NCBI RefSeq assembly: GCF_049546785.1
Contig: NZ_JBMWAN010000003.1
Coordinates: forward strand, 248,001-312,000
Origin: Nitrospira_D sp035465795
GTDB lineage: Bacteria > Nitrospirota > Nitrospiria > Nitrospirales > Nitrospiraceae
Direction of reading: 5' to 3'
Length of the DNA: 64,000 nt
The first letter of the stretch is position 1, and every line of letters begins with the position of its first letter. The notes beneath the pieces were generated by a model. The model was not told the DNA's origin and searched no databases. It worked only from the letters and a program-made list of their open reading frames with translations. The position numbers and the translations under genes are program-made. Shown here piece after piece: positions 42,636-50,212 of this stretch.

Positions 42636-43718
42636 ATGATTTTATTGAATCCAGGTCCAGTCAATGTGAGCGAGCGGGTGCGGCAGGCGTTGCTGCGGCC
42701 GGACATCTGCCACCGCGAATCGGAGTTCACCGAGCTGCTCTACCGGATTCAGGACAAGCTGTTGAAAGCCTTTGTCCCCGGCGCGGAAGCCGAATATGCG
42801 GCGGTGCTCATCACCGGCTCCGGCACGTCGGCCGTCGAGTCGGCGCTCATGTCGGCCATCCCCCACGGAAAGCGCATGCTGGTGTTGAACAACGGCGTGT
42901 ATGGCGAGCGCATTTCCCAGATCATCGGCCTCCACCGGCTGGGGGTGTCCGAACTCAAGTACGACTGGACGGCCAAGCCGGACCCCGAACGGCTCCGGCT
43001 CGCCCTGCGGCAGCATCCCGAAGTCCATGCCGTGGCGATGGTGCATCACGAGACGACGACCGGCCTCATCAATCCGGTGAAAGAAGTCGCGGAGGTGGTC
43101 GACAGCCAGAATCGCGTGTTCATCCTCGATGCGGTGAGCGGTTTGGGCGGGGAGTCGCTGGATATCGCCGGGTCGCACATCTACATGGTGGCGGGGACGG
43201 CGGGCAAATGCATCCAGGGATTTCCGGGCGTGTCCTTCGTGCTGGTGCGGAAAGGCTTCCTGGAGCGGATGCGGAACTATCCGAAGCGTTCCTGGTATCT
43301 GCATCTGACGCATTATGTGGATGATCAGGGCCGCGGCACCATCCCCTTCACGCCCGCGGTACAGGTCTATTACGCGTTCGACGAGGCGCTGAGCGAATTG
43401 CTGGAAGAAGGCGTGGCGAACCGCATTCAGCGCTATAAAAAATCCGCCGCGTTGATTCGCGCGCGCATGGCGAAGCTCGGCGTCAAGCCGGTGCTCACGC
43501 CGGACCGCCAGTCCAACACGATCACGGCCTATTATCTGCCCGAGGGGGTCGCGTACGCTCAGCTCCATGATCGTCTGAAGGCCCAGGGCTATGTCATCTA
43601 CGCCGGCCAGGGACAGCTGGAAAGCAAAATCTTCCGGGTGGCGAACATGGGCGCGCTCACCGAGGCGCAACTGGCCGGATTCCTCGACGCATTCGAACAG
43701 GCATGTAAACCGGCATGA
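42636..43718 (+). CDS. 2-aminoethylphosphonate-type aminotransferase (class V, PhnW-like)
   Basis: A 360-residue PLP enzyme. ILLNPGPVNVSERVRQALL and DICHRESEF are the signature of the AEP transaminase group; GSGTSAVESALMS and MVHHETTTGLINPV follow; the PLP Lys is in VAGTAGKCIQGFPG. It would aminate phosphonoacetaldehyde to 2-aminoethylphosphonate (AEP), or run backwards in catabolism. Next to the decarboxylase pair the biosynthetic direction is favoured. The ATG at 42636 follows GAAAGG. Other class V substrates (alanine-glyoxylate, serine-pyruvate) are less likely in this context. Confidence 0.85.
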   Translation: MILLNPGPVNVSERVRQALLRPDICHRESEFTELLYRIQDKLLKAFVPGAEAEYAAVLITGSGTSAVESALMSAIPHGKRMLVLNNGVYGERISQIIGLHRLGVSELKYDWTAKPDPERLRLALRQHPEVHAVAMVHHETTTGLINPVKEVAEVVDSQNRVFILDAVSGLGGESLDIAGSHIYMVAGTAGKCIQGFPGVSFVLVRKGFLERMRNYPKRSWYLHLTHYVDDQGRGTIPFTPAVQVYYAFDEALSELLEEGVANRIQRYKKSAALIRARMAKLGVKPVLTPDRQSNTITAYYLPEGVAYAQLHDRLKAQGYVIYAGQGQLESKIFRVANMGALTEAQLAGFLDAFEQACKPA

Positions 43719-44434
43719 AGGCGATCATTCTTGCCGCAGGAGTCGGGAAACGACTCTGGCCGGTGACCCAGCACCATCCCAAGTGTCTCATCAAGATCGG
43801 GGGAGAGACGCTGCTCCGCCGGTATCTCACCTCGCTGGCGAGCGTCGGCATCCGGCAGGCCGACATCGTGGTCGGGTACAAGCAGGAGATGATTCGTTCC
43901 GCCGTGGAGTCCGATGCCGGCGGGGTGCGGGTGAACTTCCTGGTCAACGAACAATTCCATCGCGGGAGCATCTCGTCGTTGTGGATCGCGCGGACGGCCT
44001 TCACGGACGACACGATCGTCATGGATGCGGACGTCCTCTTTCACCGGGAGATCCTGCGCCGGCTGGTCCAGTCCCCCTATGAGAACGCCTTGCTGATGGA
44101 CGAAACCGTCAAGCAGACCGGCGAAGAGTGCATGGTTGTGGTGGAGGGAGGCCGGGTCATCGCCCTCACGAAAAAGATGCCGCCGCGCTATGAGTATGCG
44201 GGTGAAGGGGTGGGGTTCTTGAAAGTCCGGCAGGCTGATTCGCCCCATGTCGTGGCGTCTCTCCGGACCTATGTCGACCGCGAGGCCTGGCAGATGGAGT
44301 ACGAAGATGCCTTGATCGATTTCTTCCGCGATGTGAAGGTCGGCCACGAGAAGATCGGCGGGCTGCCCTGGACCGAAATCGATTTTCCCGAAGATGTCGA
44401 GAAAGCCGAGCGCGAGATTCTGCCACGGCTCTAG
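43715..44434 (+). CDS. Nucleotidyltransferase (sugar-1-P / phosphocholine or AEP cytidylyltransferase-like)
   Basis: A 239-residue NTP transferase. The nucleotide loop is complete (ILAAGVGKRLWPVTQHHPKC) and the metal Asp is in DDTIVMDADVLF. It resembles LicC/PntC-type cytidylyltransferases that charge a small phospho- or phosphonoalcohol with CMP. The start overlaps the aminotransferase stop by 4 bases. Expected product: CMP-AEP or a similar activated head group for the phosphatidyltransferase encoded next. Nucleotide and acceptor are inference. Confidence 0.82.
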   Translation: MKAIILAAGVGKRLWPVTQHHPKCLIKIGGETLLRRYLTSLASVGIRQADIVVGYKQEMIRSAVESDAGGVRVNFLVNEQFHRGSISSLWIARTAFTDDTIVMDADVLFHREILRRLVQSPYENALLMDETVKQTGEECMVVVEGGRVIALTKKMPPRYEYAGEGVGFLKVRQADSPHVVASLRTYVDREAWQMEYEDALIDFFRDVKVGHEKIGGLPWTEIDFPEDVEKAEREILPRL

Positions 44435-44439
44435 CGGAG

Positions 44440-44512
44440 ATCGTGGTTCGTGAAATGTCTCTTGTGAAACGCAAGAGAGCCCGCGAGCGACGGACGACGA
44501 GCAACGGATTCT
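44440..44512. repeat. Intergenic word-like spacer (GTGAAA / GAGCGACGG type)
   Basis: The gap between the two transferase genes reads GTTCGTGAAATGTCTCTTGT, GAAACGCAAGAGAGCCCGCG and AGCGACGGACGACGAGCAAC. Only short parts are self-complementary (CTCTTG / CAAGAG). It is grouped here with the spacers at 9097 and 24014 by vocabulary only. Confidence 0.35.
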
Positions 44513-44515
44513 GAA

Positions 44516-45940
44516 ATGAGTGAAAGTCTCACCCAACAGCAGGCGGAAATCCACGGACTGGCGACGGCGATTCTGCTGCCCTCCGCGAGCGTCTTCGGAG
44601 ATGCGATCGAACGCAGGCCGGGTGTAGCCGGGCCGCTGACCAGCGTGGTCGGGATCGGATTGTTTCAGCGGGCTGTCCTCACCTTGCAACGGGCCGGTAT
44701 CCGGCAGCTGATCGTCCTGGCCGGTCAGGAGGAAGACCAGCTCAAGCAGGCGCTGGGCCGCGGCCCGCGCGTGACGATTGCTGTCCGGTGGATGCCGATC
44801 CGGGAGTTCCCGCTCGACGATCCCCGCACCTGGGACGTGCTGGCGGAGGAAGTGCATGGCTTTTGTCTGATCGCGAGCGCGCGCGGGCTGTTTTCCCGTC
44901 CCTTGATCGAAAGTCTTCGTCGCGACGTGCAGCACGGGCAGGCCATTCTGGTGGCGCAGCCCGCCGGTCGGCCTGGAGCAGGGGAGCGGCGGGTGCCGGT
45001 GACCGTGAGAGCCGAACGGCTGCTGGCGCTCGGATCTGCCCGGGGCGAGGAGAGCGGTCTGGTTGCGGGGGAACTGCTGGTGGTCCCGGCCAGTCTCATG
45101 CAATCCAGTAACACCCCTGATTCCACTGAAGACACGATTCCCATCCGCAGCTGGATCGAACGGGCCGCGCGTGACGGCCGCGTGCGGGTGCTGAGAACGG
45201 ACGTGAATCCGTCGGAGTGGTATCAGGATGTGCGGACCCAGGATGACGTACCGCGGGCGGAGCGCAGGCTCTTCTCCTCCCTGAAAGGTGAATTCGAAGG
45301 GTTCGTCGACCGGTATTTCAACCGCAAGCTGTCCCGCTGGTTCACCCGCGTGTTCCTTGTGCTGGGGTTGTCACCGAATGCCATCACGATGATCGCGACG
45401 GTCATCGGGATTCTCGCGGCGGCGGAGTTCGGCATCGGTACCTACAGTGCGGGCATTCTGGCGGCAGCGCTCTTTCAACTGGCGGCTGTGATCGATTGTT
45501 GTGACGGGGAGGTGGCCCGCCTCACATTTACGGAGTCGCCGTTCGGGGCCTGGCTCGACATCGCCATGGACAATGTCGTGCACATGGCCATCTTCGCCGG
45601 CATCGCGGTGGGAGCCTATCAGCGCGCGGCCGGGCAGGACGAGGCGTGGACTCCGCTGGCGCTGGGCGCGGCGGCCATCGTCGGAAATGCCCTCTCCTTC
45701 ATGCTGGTCAATCGGGCGCAGAAGATCAAGGCGGCCAGCGGATGGAAAACCCCGGTCCATGCCGCCTGGTCGGACTTCATGCTGAAGAACGTGGCCAGCC
45801 GAGATTTCTCCGTGATCGTGCTGCTCTTCGCCCTGCTGAGCAAGCTGGAATGGTTCCTCTGGATGGCCGCGACCGGTTCGATCGTGTTTGCCGTGCTGAT
45901 GTTGTGGGTCATTCGTCCGTCCGCGACGTCCCGTGCTTAG
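44516..45940 (+). CDS. Degenerate nucleotidyltransferase domain fused to a CDP-alcohol phosphatidyltransferase
   Basis: A 474-residue membrane protein. Residues about 15-230 resemble an NTP-transferase fold (TLQRAGIRQLIVLAGQEED) but lack the L-A-A-G-x-G-x-R loop. Residues about 255-465 form a CDP-alcohol phosphatidyltransferase with six helices and the full signature D-C-C-D-G-E-V-A-R...G-A-W-L-D-I-A-M-D. The layout recalls bifunctional inositol enzymes (IPCT/DIPPS). Here the cytidylyltransferase step has probably passed to the separate intact enzyme encoded upstream. It would transfer a CMP-activated head group to a lipid alcohol at the inner membrane. Confidence 0.85.
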   Translation: MSESLTQQQAEIHGLATAILLPSASVFGDAIERRPGVAGPLTSVVGIGLFQRAVLTLQRAGIRQLIVLAGQEEDQLKQALGRGPRVTIAVRWMPIREFPLDDPRTWDVLAEEVHGFCLIASARGLFSRPLIESLRRDVQHGQAILVAQPAGRPGAGERRVPVTVRAERLLALGSARGEESGLVAGELLVVPASLMQSSNTPDSTEDTIPIRSWIERAARDGRVRVLRTDVNPSEWYQDVRTQDDVPRAERRLFSSLKGEFEGFVDRYFNRKLSRWFTRVFLVLGLSPNAITMIATVIGILAAAEFGIGTYSAGILAAALFQLAAVIDCCDGEVARLTFTESPFGAWLDIAMDNVVHMAIFAGIAVGAYQRAAGQDEAWTPLALGAAAIVGNALSFMLVNRAQKIKAASGWKTPVHAAWSDFMLKNVASRDFSVIVLLFALLSKLEWFLWMAATGSIVFAVLMLWVIRPSATSRA

Positions 45941-45943
45941 CAG

Positions 45944-46067
45944 CGGGATGCTGAACACATCCCCCAGCGTCGTTCTGAGTCGCTCAGTCCCCCCGGCGTA
46001 CCAGCGACGTACGCCTCGGGGCCTTCGCTCCCTGCGGCCTTGCCGGATGGCCGTTTTGAGCATCCCG
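45944..46067. repeat. Conserved-core hairpin element, family 1, copy B
   Basis: CGGGATGCT (45944-45952) pairs perfectly with AGCATCCCG (46059-46067). The interior matches copy A at 28736-28863 along most of its length (GCTGAA, CCAGCG, GTTCT, TACGCCTCGGGGC, TGCGGCCTTGC, TTGAGCA). It starts 4 bases after the stop of the preceding gene. Confidence 0.8.
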
Positions 46068-46090
46068 TCAATGATGGTTTGTAACGCATC

Positions 46091-47110
46091 GTGGTCAGGC
46101 TAATATTACTCACCCTTGGGCTGGTCACACTCGGTCTCCTCGTCTGGCATATCGGGCCAGGCCGCATCTACGACGCGGCGGCGCAGCTCGGGCCGGCGGC
46201 CCTGTTCGTCGTTCTCATCCCCTCGTTCATCATGTATGCGATCGAAGCCTACGGGTGGAAAGTCACGCTGGGGTCATCGGCGCAGGCCGTGCCGTTCTGG
46301 CGCCTGTTTGCGATTCGAACCGCCGGGGAAGTGGTGAACATGACCACGCCGGCCTATGTCGGCGGCGAGCCGTTGAAGGCGTATCTCTTGAAGAAACACC
46401 ACGTGCCGATGGTGGAGGGCCTCGCGTCGGTCGTCATTGCCAAAACTACGATGACGGTGGCCGAAGTCCTGTTCATTCTCCTCGGCATTGCACTGGGGCT
46501 GTGGCTGATAGGGGGACAGGATTCGTCCGGTCAGACCGTGGCTGCGGCGCTCTTGAGCGTGGGGCTGCTGGCCTTCGGGACGGCGGCCTTCGTGTTTGTC
46601 CAGCGGCGCGGCATCTTTACCTGGATTCTGGAGACACTGAGAACAATCGGATTCCGGATCGGATTTCTGGAAGCGCGTGAAGACAGGCTGCGCGAACTCG
46701 ACCGGACGATCCTCGAGTTCTATACACACCACCGTCCGGCCTTTTACGCCTCCACGGGGCTGTTTTTCCTAGGCTGGCTGGCAGAAGCGCTGGAAGTGTA
46801 CGTCATCATCTACTATCTCGGCGGGCCGGCGCTGGCGTTCCCGGCCATTTCCATCGGGGCCCTCTCGGTCTTTATCAAAGGCGGCACCTTCTTCATTCCC
46901 GGCAGCCTCGGCGCGCAGGACGGCGGAAATCTGCTGCTGCTGAAAGCCTTCGGCTACAGCGACGTCACCGGCATTACCTTTGCGTTGCTTCGCCGGTTCC
47001 GTGAACTTGTGTGGGTCGGGATCGGGTTGCTGTGTTTGGCCCTGGTCGGGAAAGACCGAAAGGCTGCGGAGTCAGGACAGTCGAACAGACCGGGCGGTTC
47101 TCCCGCCTGA
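46091..47110 (+). CDS. UPF0104 / lysylphosphatidylglycerol-synthase-type membrane protein (flippase-like)
   Basis: A 339-residue integral membrane protein with about eight helices. IRTAGEVVNMTTPAYVGGEPLKAYLL and GGTFFIPGSLGAQDGG are signatures of the UPF0104 / AglD-HpnL family, whose members move or modify lipid-linked compounds. As the last gene of the phosphonate-like cluster it may flip the new head-group lipid or a lipid intermediate. HpnL-like hopanoid transport is an alternative. GTG start; the hairpin element lies directly upstream. Confidence 0.8.
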   Translation: MVRLILLTLGLVTLGLLVWHIGPGRIYDAAAQLGPAALFVVLIPSFIMYAIEAYGWKVTLGSSAQAVPFWRLFAIRTAGEVVNMTTPAYVGGEPLKAYLLKKHHVPMVEGLASVVIAKTTMTVAEVLFILLGIALGLWLIGGQDSSGQTVAAALLSVGLLAFGTAAFVFVQRRGIFTWILETLRTIGFRIGFLEAREDRLRELDRTILEFYTHHRPAFYASTGLFFLGWLAEALEVYVIIYYLGGPALAFPAISIGALSVFIKGGTFFIPGSLGAQDGGNLLLLKAFGYSDVTGITFALLRRFRELVWVGIGLLCLALVGKDRKAAESGQSNRPGGSPA

Positions 47111-47341
47111 GCCAGCCATCCCCGGCTGTGTTCCCTCTCTTCCCCCTCTTGACTTTTTCTCGGGAGAAATTAACTCCTCTCTCGTTGCTGATACTGACCA
47201 GATGGATTTGGTGTTAGGCCCGAGTCTGGAGGTGTAGCGGCGGCAGGTGTTGCCCCGGGTCTTCCTCGGCCTGACTCCCGATCCACAACCATCACCATCA
47301 ACCCATAACGTGACCTCTCGGAGAGAGGAGGAGGGAGAGTT
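47111..47341. other. Gap before the Hsp20 gene: leader with possible SD-adjacent hairpin
   Basis: No gene. TTGACT occurs near 47151 but no clear -10 follows. In the leader CCTCTC (47314-47319) can pair with GAGAGG (47323-47328), directly beside the ribosome site GGAGGAGGGAG before the ATG at 47342. Such a small hairpin could act as a temperature-sensitive structure for the heat-shock gene. This is speculative. No CIRCE element was found. Confidence 0.3.
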
Positions 47342-47779
47342 ATGAGCAGCTATGTACCGACCGTGGTGTCCTCGATCAGCCCCGATCTATTCAACCGTCA
47401 GATTGACCGGATGTTTGATGAAGCCCTGCGGGCGTTTGGAACGTCTGGCCAGCCGTGGTCGCCGGCCTGTAACGCCTGGGAGGATGGCGACGGCTTCTAT
47501 GTAGAGGTCGCGCTTCCAGGGTGGGAGACAAAAGACCTCTCGCTGGAGATCGACAACCAGGTGTTGACGGTGAAGGGAGAGCGGAGGGAGGAGGGTGCGC
47601 CCGAAGGAGTCTATCATCTGCACGAGATCGCCGGCGGCCGGTTTGTGCGGCTCTTCAAGCTGCCGGCGTTCGTCGATCAAGACAAGGCCTCGGCTACCCA
47701 CAAGCACGGTCTGTTGACGGTGTCCTTCCCCAAGCGGGAAGAGGCCAAGTGCCGGCGGATTATGATCGAAGGAACGTAA
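47342..47779 (+). CDS. Hsp20-family small heat shock protein
   Basis: A 145-residue alpha-crystallin-type chaperone. Residues about 40-135 form the crystallin domain (DGDGFYVEVALPGWETKDLS, LTVKGERREEG, FVRLFKLP, ATHKHGLLTVSFPKRE). An amphipathic N-terminal arm (LFNRQIDRMFDEAL) precedes it. It holds unfolded proteins without ATP, in large oligomers. GGAGGAGGGAG precedes the ATG by 5 bases. A hairpin terminator follows 73 bases after the stop. Confidence 0.93.
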   Translation: MSSYVPTVVSSISPDLFNRQIDRMFDEALRAFGTSGQPWSPACNAWEDGDGFYVEVALPGWETKDLSLEIDNQVLTVKGERREEGAPEGVYHLHEIAGGRFVRLFKLPAFVDQDKASATHKHGLLTVSFPKREEAKCRRIMIEGT

Positions 47780-47852
47780 CGTACCCGTGACAAGGGTTCG
47801 TGTCGGTTTCGTTACGAGAGCCCTGCCTGCTTCAGGATGACCGGTCTGTGAT

Positions 47853-47887
47853 GCCTCACCGATGTCCTCGATCGGTGGGGCCTTCTT
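47853..47887 (+). terminator. Intrinsic-type terminator after Hsp20
   Basis: CACCGAT (47857-47863) pairs with ATCGGTG (47871-47877), extended by G-C and G-U pairs to GCC/GGC outside. It is followed by CCTTCTTCCC, a pyrimidine-rich but not pure T tract. Confidence 0.5.
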
Positions 47888-47983
47888 CCCTGCGATGTTC
47901 CAGGATAGGCGATCCGGGTGCATGGGGAACCGGCCTCTCAGGCAGAGGGCGGAGACATAGGATGCGAGCAAAGGAGACGGGTG

Positions 47984-48163
47984 ATGAGACCGTTAGTGTG
48001 GTTCGCGAAATGGCGGAAGGGAGAGAGACCGGGCGAAGAGCAGGAGACGCCCGGCGGGAGGGGCCGCTCCCGAGTGTTCGGCCGGATGAAGGACGTATGG
48101 CGGAGAAGTGCGCCGGAAGACCGTCGGCGGGACGAGACGGAGGGTCTTCGACCACTCAGGTGA
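47984..48163 (+). CDS. Small basic protein of unknown function
   Basis: A 59-codon frame with AAAGGAG 8 bases before the ATG (MRPLVWFAKWRKGERP...). The product is short, strongly basic and Arg/Trp-rich, so it could bind nucleic acid or membrane. The frame is open further upstream to 47918 without a ribosome site. A different frame across the same region (47800-48189) is rejected. Real translation is uncertain. Confidence 0.4.
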   Translation: MRPLVWFAKWRKGERPGEEQETPGGRGRSRVFGRMKDVWRRSAPEDRRRDETEGLRPLR

Positions 48164-48240
48164 GATCCTTGGCGCACGGGCTTTTCTGACAGGAAGACCA
48201 GCGTGCCCATACACGCTGAGGAAGAAAGGGGGTGAACACG

Positions 48241-48417
48241 ATGATGGATTTGAGTTCGGTCATTGATGCCGGACTGGTTGCAATTGGAGCGATAGCGGTG
48301 CTTCTGATGGGACTCTGGACCTTGTCTTCCGAGTCCAGCACCGTGTCCACCTCCGTGCAACCGCCCGTCAGGAAGAATCGACATCGCGATCTCGCTTCGC
48401 TGCCGAAGGCGGCGTAA
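48241..48417 (+). CDS. Small single-span membrane protein
   Basis: A 58-residue protein: one membrane helix (AGLVAIGAIAVLLMGLWTL) after a short N-terminal end, then a polar tail with basic residues (RKNRHRD). The ATG at 48241 follows AAAGGGGGTG by about 6 bases; an in-frame GTG at 48232 lies within that site. Function unknown. A terminator follows at 48456. Confidence 0.6.
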   Translation: MMDLSSVIDAGLVAIGAIAVLLMGLWTLSSESSTVSTSVQPPVRKNRHRDLASLPKAA

Positions 48418-48455
48418 GGAGATCGGTGTCGCGTAAGTTCGAGAGAGGCGTTCCC

Positions 48456-48495
48456 AGGGGGCAGGCCTGGTGTAGAGGGTCTGCCCCCTTCTTTT
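48456..48495 (+). terminator. Intrinsic terminator after the small membrane protein gene
   Basis: AGGGGGCAG (48456-48464) pairs perfectly with CTGCCCCCT (48481-48489), 16-base loop, followed by TCTTTTATC. It separates the small-gene cluster from the convergent PilZ gene. Confidence 0.85.
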
Positions 48496-48555
48496 ATCGT
48501 ATCCGGTCCGGATCGGGATTCCGTGCTGCGCAGTGAGCGAGGAACGCGGGGCCCG

Positions 48556-48945
48556 TCAGGACTGAGAGGGTGAGGACTTCTGCTGCTTCATGGTGGTGAG
48601 CCGTTCGATCATCCGGTCCCAGACAAACCCGTGGAGGCGGAGGTTCGCCGCCCGCTCCACGTTCGTAAACTGCACCCCAATCTGGTTATCTTTCACCCAC
48701 CGCACTTCCGCTCCGTCGATCGGCAGCGACTCGGGCCGATCGGGAAGAATCAAACGAAGTAGCAGGTTGCCCGCTTGAGACGGGGGCGTGGCACATTCGA
48801 TCGTGCAGCCCAGGACCGTTAGATTGGTCACGGTACCCTCGCCGATCGCGTCGGCTCCGGCAAACATGACGGGATACGACACCGGCAGCGGCAGGCGGTA
48901 GTGCGCTCGTTGATAGGGCTTGGTCTGCTCCTGAGTCTGTTCCAT
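48556..48945 (-). CDS. PilZ-domain protein
   Basis: A 129-residue PilZ-like protein. The N-terminal motif YQRAHYRLPL has R-x-x-x-R, and NLTVLGCTIE corresponds to the D/N-x-S-x-x-G motif with N-L-T-V-L-G, so c-di-GMP binding may be weaker than in the classic form. The C-terminal half (AEVRWVKDNQIGVQFTNV) is typical of PilZ. It is a cytoplasmic receptor candidate. A second PilZ protein is encoded at 39556-39972. Confidence 0.82.
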   Translation of the reverse strand: MEQTQEQTKPYQRAHYRLPLPVSYPVMFAGADAIGEGTVTNLTVLGCTIECATPPSQAGNLLLRLILPDRPESLPIDGAEVRWVKDNQIGVQFTNVERAANLRLHGFVWDRMIERLTTMKQQKSSPSQS

Positions 48946-49459
48946 GGTGGAGGGAGTGTAGCCCGGCTGCGGGCCGCGGGCCTATCCCCCGTTGGAGGGG
49001 CGAGGGGGAGAGAGGGGGGCCTGGTTAATTTCCTGTCCTCGCGCCCCGCGCACGCGGGAACCATCGAATTTCGGCGCTTCCGGATATCGAGTAGGTCAGG
49101 CATCCCGTTGATCAGACTCTTCTCGCTGGTGCCTATTTCTCGCCCTCCCCTTTGTAAGGGGAGGGAAGGCGGGGTAGAGGATCTCGCCGGCAGCGGCGCG
49201 CAGGTGGTTGGCCCACTGATCCATGCAGCCGTTCTCAGGATTCGACCTCCCCTCCCCCCCCTCCTTACGAAGGAGGGGTCAGCTGGGAATACTGGCGTCA
49301 ATCCAAACGGGCACCCTTCTCACTGGCCCACACGAAATTCTGAAACACCCGAATTTCTAAACTATACGCGGTGCTCCTTGGGGCAAGGACGTGTCCCGGC
49401 GCGGCCGGGGTAGGCGGGTGAGAAAGTTGCGTGCATTAGTGAGTGCGGTTGGTCGGTGA
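48946..49459. other. 514-base gap filled with hairpins and a repeat fragment
   Basis: No gene. It contains a fragment of hairpin family 2 (core at 49029-49057, matching 55575-55603), a perfect 10-base hairpin CCCTCCCCTT-TGT-AAGGGGAGGG (49143-49165) and a 9-base hairpin CCCCTCCTT-ACG-AAGGAGGGG (49258-49278). It looks like a landing zone for repeats next to decayed toxin-antitoxin genes. Confidence 0.6.
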
Positions 49460-49866
49460 CTATTCGGGGAGAATGACCAAATTGCAATGGTTGGCGATGC
49501 GAGAAAAGTCTCGATCTGTTGTCAGAAGAGGATAGCCGTGCTGGCAGCAGGCAGCGGCGATCAAGAAAGCGATGGGGCCGGCCAGCACGCCTTTTGGGCG
49601 GCACGCCGTCCGGAGGTTGGCCGCAGCGGCGTAGGTCGAGCGATCAAGATCGAGGAGAGGGAATGGCTCAAGAAGCTGTATCAGTCGATCAAACTGTTTG
49701 TCGGACCGAAGCCCGTCCAGGAGTTCCTGGAGGATATTCCCGAGAAGGAAGATCCTGTTGTTCGATTCGAGCTGAGTGGAAACGTGTGGACATGAATATT
49801 GGAATCATCGACCCGGGGCCGCCGGAGCACGAGTGACCAGACCGAGGTGTCAACGACGCGGTTCAC
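49460..49866 (-). pseudogene. vapC: VapC-type PIN toxin broken by one frameshift
   Basis: From 49866 the frame reads MNRVVDTSVWSLVLRRPR with the first catalytic Asp, and derails near 49771-49785. From there another minus frame continues QLESNNRIFLLGNILQELLD, later GVLAGPIAFLIAAACCQHGY, LLTTDRDFSRIANHCNLVIL-P-E and a stop at 49460-49462, the normal PIN-domain end with its later acids. The total of 407 bases is one base short of 136 codons. A single-base deletion thus separates an otherwise complete VapC RNase (cleaves tRNA or rRNA). It overlaps vapB by 17 bases. A sequencing error cannot be excluded. Confidence 0.85.
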
Positions 49867-50062
49867 GCTCTTGCCGATCCTGTTTGTAGTCCCAGTCCTT
49901 TCGGAAGTCGAAGGTTCCCAGGGACTTCAGAAGGTGCCGCTGGCGCCGACGCTGGATAAATTCTTCCAGGGCGACCGTGACGGTTTCTTTCTTGGTGCGG
50001 AGCTTGCCGATCCGGCGGGCCTTTTCGAGCAAGGCATCGTCAATGGCGAGATTCGTTGGCAT
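49850..50062 (-). CDS. vapB: VapB-type antitoxin
   Basis: A 70-residue antitoxin of the VapB/DUF2191 type. MPTNLAIDDALLEKARRIGK then KTKKETVTVALEEFIQRRRQ-like pattern forms the ribbon-helix-helix; KSLGTFDFRKDWDYKQ is the toxin-wrapping tail. It would bind its own promoter and the VapC toxin. The start at 50062 is preferred to 50074. The antitoxin is intact while its toxin is frameshifted, so the module can no longer poison the cell if the base is right. Confidence 0.85.
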   Translation of the reverse strand: MPTNLAIDDALLEKARRIGKLRTKKETVTVALEEFIQRRRQRHLLKSLGTFDFRKDWDYKQDRQEREPRR

Positions 50063-50212
50063 GACCGCTTCCATGTGTAGCGATTACACACAAAGTAGCG
50101 AACAGCGGCCGGTCTGTCAAACGTTGGGATCTGGCCATTAGCCATAAACACGTGAGTTCGGCTGCCGGTGACCCGAATCAGCCATCGCAGGGTGAGGAAT
50201 GGGGAATGGTAT

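Noticed and set aside
47800..48189. 129-codon frame after Hsp20
   Set aside because: Arg/Gly-rich composition, no ribosome site and overlap with a better small frame at 47984.
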